Assembly (NCBI RefSeq): GCF_022808855.1
Contig: NZ_JAKZLF010000008.1
Location: 17,120-81,119, forward strand
Length of the DNA stretch: 64,000 nt
Direction of reading: 5' to 3'
From: Anaeromyxobacter soli
GTDB taxonomy: Bacteria > Myxococcota > Myxococcia > Myxococcales > Anaeromyxobacteraceae
Positions 6,349-13,702 of the stretch are shown here, piece after piece. Each line of letters starts with the position of its first letter. Position 1 is the first letter of the stretch. The translations under genes were made by a program, and so were the position numbers. The notes below the pieces were generated by a model. It was not told the DNA's origin, ran no database searches, and worked only from the letters and a program-made list of their open reading frames with translations.

Positions 6349-8628
6349 CTACCAGTAACCCCAGCGGCGCCGGAGGACCCACTCGACGGCGAGCACGCCC
6401 GCCAGGGCGGCGAGGTACCACCAGCGATCCCACACCGGCACCGACTTGCGCCGGCCGATCTCGACCACCTCGGGATCCGCGAGCTTCAGGTCGGGGAGGC
6501 GGCCGCCCGGAAGGGCCGAGAACGCACCGCCCGTGGCCTCCGCGAGCGCCGAGAGCAGCTCCGGGCGCGGCGCCGCGTCGGAGTCCTCCGGGCCGGAGCC
6601 GCGCACCGCCACCGCGCCGGTCGCGACCTCGCCGTCCCGGCCGTGCGCGACGATCTTGTAGGCGCCGGGGCCCGGCGCGACGAGCTCCACGCGCGCGACG
6701 CCGTCCTCCCCCGCCACCGCCTCGCCTCGCGCGACGCTCCGGCCGTCGTCGTCGACGAGCTCCGCCGCGACGCGGTCGCCGGCGGCGGGCCCGAAGTCCG
6801 GTCGCCGGGAGGTGACCGCGATCCCGACCGGCGCCCCGGGCTCGACGGCCGGTGCATCGGGCTCGACCTGCAGGGGCGCGAGGCCCGGATCGCGCACGAG
6901 CCAGCGCAGGGCCTGGTTCCAGAAGCGCAGGTACGCGCGGTTCCCCTGGCCCGACTCGGCGGCGAGGAACCCCCAGCGCCAGGTTGCGTCGGTCGCGACC
7001 GCGAGCGTGCGGCCCTCGCCGACCTCGCGCACCGCGACGAGCGGCGCGGGGCGGCCCTCGACGAGGACCGCGGGCGCCTCGAGCAGGACCGAGGCGCCGG
7101 CGCCGGGCGCGAGCGCGTGCGTGAGGTTCACCGCGGTGACGGGCGGCAACCCGCGCCAGACCCCCTCGTTCGCGGCGTCGCCCGGGGCGAGGCTCGTCAC
7201 GGGGTGGCGCTTCCCCTCCGAGGTGAGCCGGGGCGCGATCTCGCCCTCCGCCATCGACGAGCCGTCGATCGGCGCGACGGGGAGGATCTCGGCGAGCGCC
7301 GTCTCGCCGTAGCGCCCGTCGCCGAAGCTCTGCTCGCCGCCGACCATGGCGAGCGCGCCGCCCCCGCGCACGTACTCGCGGAGCGCGGGCAGGAAGCGCT
7401 CGATCTCGAGCCCGCGGTACGGGGCGTAGGCGAAGTTCACGAAGACCACCGCGTCGAACGTCCGGAGCTGCTCCCCGAAGATCTCCGCCACCGGAAACGG
7501 GATGAGCGACAGGTCCTGCTGCGGCCCCGCGTCGTCGGCGTTCGAGCGGAGGATGAAGAAGCTCACGAGATCGACGTTGGGATCCTGCTTGAGCAGGCCG
7601 CGCAGGAAGCGCACGTCCCAGCTCGGCCGCCCGGCGACGAGCAGCACGCGGACGCGGTCCCGGATGACGCGCAGCACGAAGGAGCGCGCGTTGTTCTCGA
7701 CGACCGCCTCGCCCGGGAACACCGGGGCCGCGACGGTGAAGACGAAGGTCCCCGTCGCGTCCGGCGCGAAGGAGAGCGGGACGGTGTAGCGGTCGCGGCC
7801 CCGCTCGAGGCGGACGGTGGCCGAGGCGACGACCGCCCCCTCGCGGCGCAGGACGAGCCGGACCTCCTCGTCGGAGAAGCCGCGCGCGCGGAGCGTCACG
7901 TCCACCGTGACGGTGTTCCGGACGAACGCGAACTCGTCGACCGCGACGCGCTCGATGGCGAGATCCTTGGGCGCCCCGCGCCCGACCGCGACGGCGTTCA
8001 CCGGGATCCCGAGCGCGCGCGCCTTGGCGCGGGCCTCCGGGCCCACGCCCTCCGAGAGCGCGGCGTTGTCCGCTCCGTCCGACACCACGAGCAGGCCGGC
8101 GAGCCGCCGCGTCGAGCCGCTCGCGCCCGAGGCGACCGCGTCGAGCGCCCCGAGGAGGTCCGTCCGGCCCGCGCGCCCGGGGACGCCGCGCGCGGCCTCC
8201 GCCGGATCCACCGGCGCGACGTCCGCGCCGAACGTGTACCACTCGAGGTCCACGCGGTCCGAGAGCCGCTCGAGATCGGCGCGGTGCGCGGCGAGGAACG
8301 CCCCGGCCGCCGCGGCGCGGGGCTCGCCGTCCCGCTCCACCGGGAAGTTCATCGAGCGTGAAGCGTCGAGGAGGACGGCGAAGCGGTTGCGGACCCGCGC
8401 GGTCTGGAGGAGCTCGACGGCGGGCTCGAGCAGGAGGAACAGCGCGAGGACCGCCGCGAGGGCGCGGAGCGCGACGAGGGCTGCGCGCCGGGCGCGGCGC
8501 GGCTCGGAGCGCAGCCCCCGCAGCGCGAGGACCACGGCGCCGGCCGCGGCGAGCGCGGCCAGGGCGATCGCCCAGGTCGGCAGCGGCGTGAGCGCGGTGA
8601 GCCGCCAGGCGTTGTACCCGCCGTCCAC
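6349..8628 (-). CDS. vWA/glutamine amidotransferase-like membrane protein
   Basis: 759 aa with GTG start one base after the upstream stop. Two N-terminal membrane helices (about 18-39 and 50-68) precede a von Willebrand A domain whose MIDAS motif is DASRS (88-92), with GLLVVSDGADN following. After Ig-like beta segments there is a class I amidotransferase-like fold (VRVLLVAGRPSWDVRFL; MVGGEQSFGDG) and a last membrane helix near the C-terminus. This is the architecture of large BatA-like proteins that cluster with MoxR ATPase, DUF58 and DUF4159 genes, thought to form an envelope-assembly or stress module. Here only the DUF4159 partner is adjacent. Metal-dependent ligand binding is inferred; the ligand is unknown. 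Confidence 0.85.
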   Translation of the reverse strand: MDGGYNAWRLTALTPLPTWAIALAALAAAGAVVLALRGLRSEPRRARRAALVALRALAAVLALFLLLEPAVELLQTARVRNRFAVLLDASRSMNFPVERDGEPRAAAAGAFLAAHRADLERLSDRVDLEWYTFGADVAPVDPAEAARGVPGRAGRTDLLGALDAVASGASGSTRRLAGLLVVSDGADNAALSEGVGPEARAKARALGIPVNAVAVGRGAPKDLAIERVAVDEFAFVRNTVTVDVTLRARGFSDEEVRLVLRREGAVVASATVRLERGRDRYTVPLSFAPDATGTFVFTVAAPVFPGEAVVENNARSFVLRVIRDRVRVLLVAGRPSWDVRFLRGLLKQDPNVDLVSFFILRSNADDAGPQQDLSLIPFPVAEIFGEQLRTFDAVVFVNFAYAPYRGLEIERFLPALREYVRGGGALAMVGGEQSFGDGRYGETALAEILPVAPIDGSSMAEGEIAPRLTSEGKRHPVTSLAPGDAANEGVWRGLPPVTAVNLTHALAPGAGASVLLEAPAVLVEGRPAPLVAVREVGEGRTLAVATDATWRWGFLAAESGQGNRAYLRFWNQALRWLVRDPGLAPLQVEPDAPAVEPGAPVGIAVTSRRPDFGPAAGDRVAAELVDDDGRSVARGEAVAGEDGVARVELVAPGPGAYKIVAHGRDGEVATGAVAVRGSGPEDSDAAPRPELLSALAEATGGAFSALPGGRLPDLKLADPEVVEIGRRKSVPVWDRWWYLAALAGVLAVEWVLRRRWGYW

Positions 8629-8629
8629 G

Positions 8630-9397
8630 CTAGCTCCGCCTGCGGAGGATGAACGGGAGGTGCACGGCGTCGTCCTTGTAGTCCGTGCAGAGCGCGTACA
8701 TCGCGAGGTTCACGCCGATGCGCAGCGCCGTCTCGCGCTGCGCCTCGCCGCCGGGCGTGCACGGATACTCCCAGTCGCCGAGCTCCGTGCGGGCCCATGC
8801 GCCGCCGAGATCGTTCTGCGAGTAGACCACCGCGAGTCGCCCGTCGAGCGTCTGCGCCTCGACCCAGGGCTTCACGAGCACGCGGCCGCCCTGGCGATCG
8901 AGGAGGTAGAACGTCTTGTTGAGGACGTGCTCGCGCGGCACGGGCGCGAGCGGGGAGGCGGGGAGCACCCGCGCGAGCTCACGGCGGACCGAGGCGTCGA
9001 ACGGACCGGCCTCGGTGCCGTCGGCGGAGTCCACGACGAGGAATCCGCCGTACTGCAGGTGGCGGCGGAGGGCGGCGCGCTCGGCGTCGGCGAAGGGCGG
9101 GAGCGGGCCCGCCCCGGCGAGGTAGAGCCACGGCCAGCGGTGGAGCCCGGGATCGGAGAGCCGCACCGCGGCCGGTGCGCTCGCCGTCTCGATGGACGTC
9201 CGCCGCGCGAGCTCCCACCCGAGGCGGCGCAGCGCGGACGGTCGCGGGTTCCAGCTGCCGCCGTGCTGCACCTGGGCGAGGACGAGCTTCGAGGCGTCGG
9301 AGAACGCGCGAGCGCGCCGGGGGAGGGCGGCGAGGGTGGCGGCGGCCGCCGCCGCGGCGAGGAACGTGCGGCGTGGGATACGGGTCGGGCCGGGCAT
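8630..9397 (-). CDS. DUF4159 protein with Tat-like signal
   Basis: 255 aa. The N-terminus (RIPRRTFLAAAAAAATLAA...ARA) has a twin-arginine motif RRTFL at 9-13 and a hydrophobic core, consistent with export through Tat. The rest matches DUF4159: LQYGGFLVVDSADG, VLNKTFYLLDRQGG, WVEAQTLDGRLAVVYSQNDLGGAW and a YPCTPGGE-ALRIGVNLAMYALCTDYKDD ending. Such proteins have an amidotransferase-like Rossmann fold without a known reaction. It sits 1 bp before the vWA gene and is certainly co-translated with it. A TAAGAT box lies 13 nt upstream of the ATG. The divergent membrane gene starts 103 bp away. Confidence 0.85.
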   Translation of the reverse strand: MPGPTRIPRRTFLAAAAAAATLAALPRRARAFSDASKLVLAQVQHGGSWNPRPSALRRLGWELARRTSIETASAPAAVRLSDPGLHRWPWLYLAGAGPLPPFADAERAALRRHLQYGGFLVVDSADGTEAGPFDASVRRELARVLPASPLAPVPREHVLNKTFYLLDRQGGRVLVKPWVEAQTLDGRLAVVYSQNDLGGAWARTELGDWEYPCTPGGEAQRETALRIGVNLAMYALCTDYKDDAVHLPFILRRRS

Positions 9398-9500
9398 CGA
9401 TCTCGCGCAGATCTTAGGCGGAAACCGGCGCGGGCGCCCGCGGAATCCCGGCACGGGCGCCAGGTTGGCGCGCGCTCCACCCGCTGCTAGGGTGTGCGCC

Positions 9501-10163
9501 GTGTCGGTGCTCAAGAGCGTCCTCGACCTCGCAGCGCGCGCCGTCGCGGCCGCGGCCGACCTGGGCCGCCTCGCGGAGCTGCTGCGCGACCGAGGGTTCG
9601 CGGTCGCGCTCGCGGCGGGGCTCCTCGGTCTCGCGGCGCTCACGGTCGCGGCGCGGTTCCCGCGCGGGCTGGCCGCGGCGGGCGGGGCGGTCCTCGCCGC
9701 CCTCGCCGCGTACGCGCTCCGCGGCGCGATCGCGGCGCACCTCGGGATATCGCTCGCCGTGGCCGCGCCCGTCCTCGCCGTCGTCGCGGGCGCCGCCTGC
9801 GCGCTCGTCCCGCTCGCGTTCCCCGCCGCCGTGGGCGCGCTGCCCGGGCTGCTGCTCGGCCTCCACGCGCCCATCGCCGGCCGCGCCGAGCTGGGCGCGG
9901 CGATCGGCGCGCTCGTCGCCGGGCTGGTCGGGCTGCTCTTCGCCCGGTTGGTGGCGGTCGGCTTCGCCTCCGCCGTGGGCGGCCTCCTGGTGGGCGCCGC
10001 AGCGGTCGCGCTCGGAGGAGCCCGCCCCCTCGCGCGAGAGCTCGTCACGCACCCGCTCGCGATCGTGGCCCTCGCCCTCGTGCTCGCCGTCGCGGGCGCC
10101 GCCTACCAGCTCGCCCACGGGGTCGCGCCGGCGCGCGCCCCGCGCCCGCCGCCAGCCGCCTGA
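9501..10163 (+). CDS. Polytopic membrane protein, unknown function
   Basis: 220 aa with GTG start, extremely Ala/Gly/Leu/Val-rich, with about seven predicted membrane helices from residue 33 to 205 and a short Pro/Arg C-terminal tail. The residues around 115-125 (LPGLLLGLHAPIAG) are the only polar-flanked loop of note. I recognise no family. A TAGGGT box (9488-9493) ends 7 nt before the GTG and there is no Shine-Dalgarno sequence, as in several other genes here. It is divergent from the DUF4159-vWA operon and convergent with rpoH; a structural partner of the former is possible but only by position. Confidence 0.7.
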   Translation: MSVLKSVLDLAARAVAAAADLGRLAELLRDRGFAVALAAGLLGLAALTVAARFPRGLAAAGGAVLAALAAYALRGAIAAHLGISLAVAAPVLAVVAGAACALVPLAFPAAVGALPGLLLGLHAPIAGRAELGAAIGALVAGLVGLLFARLVAVGFASAVGGLLVGAAAVALGGARPLARELVTHPLAIVALALVLAVAGAAYQLAHGVAPARAPRPPPAA

Positions 10164-10289
10164 GCGACGACGCTCGCGATCGACTCCCGGCGCGGCGAGT
10201 CACGCCCGGCCACGCGGGGCGTCCGGCTCAGGGCGTCGCTCGCTCGGGCCGGGCGCCAGCCGCCGGCTCGAGGGGCGCGATCGCGGCCA

Positions 10290-11261
10290 TCAGTCCTCGG
10301 GCGGGCCGAGCAGCTCGAAGTCCGGGATCTCCGCGCGCAGGTAGTCCCGCAGCCGGGCCGTGAGCTTCGCCTCGATCTGGCGCGCCCGCTCGCGGGTGAG
10401 CTTGAAGCGATCGCCGATCTCCTGGAGCGTCAGGGGCGGCTCTCCATCGGGGGGCAGGAGGCGCCGGTCGAAGATGTAGCGCTCCTTCTCGTCCTTGATG
10501 GTCTGCGAGAACGACTGGAGCTTCTCGCGGAAGATCCGGCGGAGCTGCTCGTCGCCGATCTGCTCGTCGGGCGCGCTCGCGCCGTCGAGCGCCAGGCGAT
10601 CGAGGCGGGTCTGGCGCGCGTCGTCCTCGTCGCTGCGGAGAGGGGCGTCGAGCGAGACGTCCTCGCTCGACATCCGCGCGGTCATCTCGAGGACGTCCTT
10701 CTCCTCGACGTCGAGGTTCTTCGCGAGGAGGCGGGGAGTGGGATCGATGCCGCGGGCGAGGAGCTTCTCGCGCTCCTTGGACAGGTTGAAGAAGAGCTTG
10801 CGCTGGGCCTGGGTGGTGCCGAGCTTCACCATCCGCCAGTTCTCCATGAGGAACCGGATGATGTACGCGCGGATCCACCACGCCGCGTAGGACGAGAGCT
10901 TCACGCCCTTCCACGGGTCGTACTTCTTGACGGCCTGCATGAGGCCCATGTTCCCCTCCTGGACGAGGTCCAGGACCTGGAACGCGGTGCGGCGGTACTC
11001 GTGCGCGATCTTCACCACGAGGCGGAGGTTCGAGGCGACGAGGCGATAGGCGGCGTCGACGTCGCCCGTCTCGCGGTACCGCACCGCGAGCGCGTGCTCC
11101 TCCTCGCGCGAGAGCACCGGGTGGCGCGAGATCTCCGCCATGTACGCGCGGAGCGGGTCGTAGCGGACGAGTCCGCCCGCCCCGGCCTCGCGCTCGGCGC
11201 GCGAGGGCAGGCGTGGGAGCGGCCGGGGGGTGGCCTCGTCGTCGCGCGTGGGCTTCGCCAT
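10290..11261 (-). CDS. rpoH: RNA polymerase sigma-32 family factor
   Basis: 323 aa. After a 30-residue polar N-terminus, region 1.2/2 contains PLRAYMAEISRHPVLSREEE, the core-binding DLVQEGNMGLMQAVKKYD (about 98-115) and the -10 recognition helix SSYAAWWIRAYI. The RpoH box QRKLFFNL (153-160) is intact, which separates it from RpoD/RpoS. Region 4.2 near the C-terminus reads LQEIGDRFKLTRERARQIE. It directs transcription of heat-shock-type genes; myxobacteria have several paralogues, so its exact regulon is not certain. A TTGCAC-16-TATAAC promoter gives a 45-nt leader containing the word CGGCATTCCTGCC. Confidence 0.9.
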   Translation of the reverse strand: MAKPTRDDEATPRPLPRLPSRAEREAGAGGLVRYDPLRAYMAEISRHPVLSREEEHALAVRYRETGDVDAAYRLVASNLRLVVKIAHEYRRTAFQVLDLVQEGNMGLMQAVKKYDPWKGVKLSSYAAWWIRAYIIRFLMENWRMVKLGTTQAQRKLFFNLSKEREKLLARGIDPTPRLLAKNLDVEEKDVLEMTARMSSEDVSLDAPLRSDEDDARQTRLDRLALDGASAPDEQIGDEQLRRIFREKLQSFSQTIKDEKERYIFDRRLLPPDGEPPLTLQEIGDRFKLTRERARQIEAKLTARLRDYLRAEIPDFELLGPPED

Positions 11262-11312
11262 CGGGGTTTCGGGCGCGGCCAGGCAGGAATGCCGGCGCGC
11301 GCCCGTCGTTGT

Positions 11313-11340
11313 GTTATATGAGGTGCGGCGCCGCGTGCAA
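11313..11340 (-). promoter_or_regulatory. Promoter of rpoH
   Basis: TTGCAC (11335-11340) and TATAAC (11313-11318) on the minus strand are 16 bp apart. The -10 matches five of six consensus bases. It lies in the 240-bp divergent region shared with the DEAD-box helicase gene. Confidence 0.6.
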
Positions 11341-11501
11341 GAACTGCGGCGCCGGCACCGGCGCGTGGCGGGTCTTCGCGGAACGGCGCGGGTTCCGGTC
11401 CTCCCTCAGGACCGAGGCCGACGCGGTCCCTAGCGAGATGCCGCCATGCGCCGCTCACGAGCCGCGCCCGACTCGGTCGAGGCGCGAGCAGGAGTCTACG
11501 C

Positions 11502-13511
11502 ATGGAGAACCCCGCCGCCGGGGCGCCAGAGCTGGCGCCCTCTGACTACGTCTCACAGGCCTCCTTCGACGAGCTCGGGCTCTCGGAGGCGGTCCGCCGC
11601 GCGATCGCCGAGCGAGGCTACGAGCGGCCGACCCCGGTGCAGGCCGCGACCTACCGGCCCGTCCGCGACGGCAAGGACGTGATCGTCCGGTCGAAGACCG
11701 GCACCGGCAAGACCGCCGCCTTCGCGATCCCCATCCTCGAGCGCGTGCCGGAGGGCCGGCGCAAGCCCTCCGCGCTCGTGATGTGCCCGACGCGCGAGCT
11801 CGCCATCCAGGTGGCCGAGGAGTTCACCGCGCTCGCGAAGCACAGGGACCTGTCGGTCGTCGCGGTGTACGGCGGCGCGTCGATGGGCGACCAGCTCCAG
11901 AAGCTCGAGGCCGGCGCCGAGATCGTCGTCGGGACCCCGGGCCGCATCTACGATCACATCCGGCGTCGCACGCTCAAGCTCGACGACGCGATGGTCTGCT
12001 GCCTCGACGAGGCGGACGAGATGCTGAACATGGGGTTCTTCGAGGAGGTGACGCGCATCCTCGACAACCTCCCCCAGGACTGCCAGCAGCTGCTCTTCTC
12101 GGCGACGGTCCCGGCCGACATCGAGCAGATCATCCACGACTACCTCACCGAGCCGGAGACCATCCTCCTCTCGGGCGACGAGTACTCGGTCGAGAACATC
12201 CACAACGTGATGTACCCGGCGGTGGACGCGTACCCGAAGCCGCGCAACCTCCTCTACATGATCGAGACGGAGGAGCCCGAGACGGCGATCGTCTTCTGCA
12301 ACACGCGCAACGACACCTCGCTCGTGGCGGCCGTCCTGAACCGGAACGGCTACGACGCGGAGCTCCTGAACGGCGATCTGCCTCAGAAGGAGCGCGAGCG
12401 GGTGATGGCGAAGGTGAAGCGGGGCGAGGTCCGCTTCATGGTCGCGACCGACATCGCGGCGCGCGGCATCGACATCTCGGACCTCTCGCACGTCATCAAC
12501 TACTCGCTGCCCGAGGATCCCGCGGTGTTCCTCCACCGGGTGGGCCGCACCGGGCGCATCGGCAAGAAGGGCACGAGCCTCTCGATCGTGTCGGGCGCCG
12601 AGATCCACACGCTCACGGTGCTCCAGAAGAAGTACGGGATCACCTTCGAGGAGAAGAAGCTGCCCACGCCCGACGAGGCGCGGCGCCGCTGGACGGACCG
12701 CCACGTCGCGGAGCTGAAGGACAACATGAGCGCGTCGATCTTCGAGGCGTTCATCCCGCTCGCGCAGGAGCTCAAGAACCGCCCGGACGGCGAGTACCTC
12801 ACGGCCTTCGCGCTCAAGTACTTCTTCACGCACCACCGCATGGAGCGGGCCCAGGATCGCGAGAAGGCGGAGCACAAGCGCGAGGAGCACGAGCGCCGCG
12901 AGAAGGCCGAGCCGCGCGAGAAGGCCGAGCCGCGCGAGGCCCGCGGGCGCGACCGCGGACATCGCGGCGAGCGGTCGGAGCGGTCCGGGCGCTCAGAGCG
13001 TTCGGAGCGCTCGGAGCGGCCGCGTCGCGAGCGCCGCGAGGTGGTCGAGGCGGTCGCGCCGGCTGGCGAGGCGGACGGCAAGACGCGCGAGGTGACCGCG
13101 ACGACCGTGGACGCGGGCTCGCCCGCGCCCCGCGAGGGCAGCCGCCGCACCTCGCGCGGACGCGGTGACCGCCGGCGCGAGCCGTCCGTCGAGGGCGACG
13201 CGCCCGCGCCGGAGGGTGGCGCGGAGGGGAGCCTCGCCGGGGGGGCGGGGAGCGAGGACGCGGCGAGGCCGCCGCGCGCGAAGATCTTCCTCTCGCTCGG
13301 CGAGCAGGACGGCGCCGACGAGGGCCGCGTGCGCGAGGCCCTCTCCACCTTCGCGCCCGGCGTCGAGCCGCGGTCCGTCGAGGTCCGCCGCACGCACAGC
13401 TACGTCGAGGTCGCGCCCGAGGCGCTCGAAGGCGCGGTGGCGGCGCTGCACGGCAAGGAGTGGAGCGGGAAGACGCTCACGGCCGAGCGCGCCCGGCGCC
13501 GTCGCCGCTGA
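11502..13511 (+). CDS. deaD: DEAD-box RNA helicase with C-terminal RNA-binding domain
   Basis: 669 aa. Helicase motifs appear in order: Q-motif region (FDELGLS...RPTPVQ), SKTGTGKT (64-71), PTRELA, GTPGR, DEAD (CLDEADEMLNMGF), SAT, and HRVGRTGRIG. A basic/acidic low-complexity segment (about 450-590) is made of EHKR, KAEPRE and SER repeats, followed by a DbpA-type RNA-binding domain (about 593-669: AKIFLSLGEQDG...HSYVEVAPEALEGAV). This is the CsdA/DeaD layout, which unwinds structured mRNA and rRNA during ribosome assembly, often in cold. The ATG has AGGAG 7 nt upstream. A strong hairpin follows the stop. Confidence 0.93.
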   Translation: MENPAAGAPELAPSDYVSQASFDELGLSEAVRRAIAERGYERPTPVQAATYRPVRDGKDVIVRSKTGTGKTAAFAIPILERVPEGRRKPSALVMCPTRELAIQVAEEFTALAKHRDLSVVAVYGGASMGDQLQKLEAGAEIVVGTPGRIYDHIRRRTLKLDDAMVCCLDEADEMLNMGFFEEVTRILDNLPQDCQQLLFSATVPADIEQIIHDYLTEPETILLSGDEYSVENIHNVMYPAVDAYPKPRNLLYMIETEEPETAIVFCNTRNDTSLVAAVLNRNGYDAELLNGDLPQKERERVMAKVKRGEVRFMVATDIAARGIDISDLSHVINYSLPEDPAVFLHRVGRTGRIGKKGTSLSIVSGAEIHTLTVLQKKYGITFEEKKLPTPDEARRRWTDRHVAELKDNMSASIFEAFIPLAQELKNRPDGEYLTAFALKYFFTHHRMERAQDREKAEHKREEHERREKAEPREKAEPREARGRDRGHRGERSERSGRSERSERSERPRRERREVVEAVAPAGEADGKTREVTATTVDAGSPAPREGSRRTSRGRGDRRREPSVEGDAPAPEGGAEGSLAGGAGSEDAARPPRAKIFLSLGEQDGADEGRVREALSTFAPGVEPRSVEVRRTHSYVEVAPEALEGAVAALHGKEWSGKTLTAERARRRRR

Positions 13512-13520
13512 AGGCCGCCC

Positions 13521-13565
13521 CACGCCGCCGCGCGACGCGGGGACCTCCTCGCGCGCGGCGGTGTG
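13521..13565 (+). terminator. Hairpin after helicase gene
   Basis: A 14-bp stem with one G-U pair (13521-13534 with 13552-13565) and a 17-base loop begins 10 nt after the helicase stop. There is no U-tract, as for most candidate terminators in this GC-rich window. Confidence 0.5.
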
Positions 13566-13702
13566 CGCTCGCGGTGATTCTCCGGTCGACGGGGCCGGGC
13601 GGCCTCACGACGCGCCGCGTCTCGGCTTCGCCGGACGAGAGGCAGGCGATCGCACGCTGCGCGTCGTAGGATGCAGCCTCATTGCCACGCAGGGGAGGCG
13701 CG

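Noticed and set aside
6131-6358. 75-codon + strand frame between slyD and the vWA gene
   Set aside because: Composition is Arg/Ala/Pro-rich without domain signals, it runs into the C-terminal end of the vWA gene, and no ribosome site precedes it.
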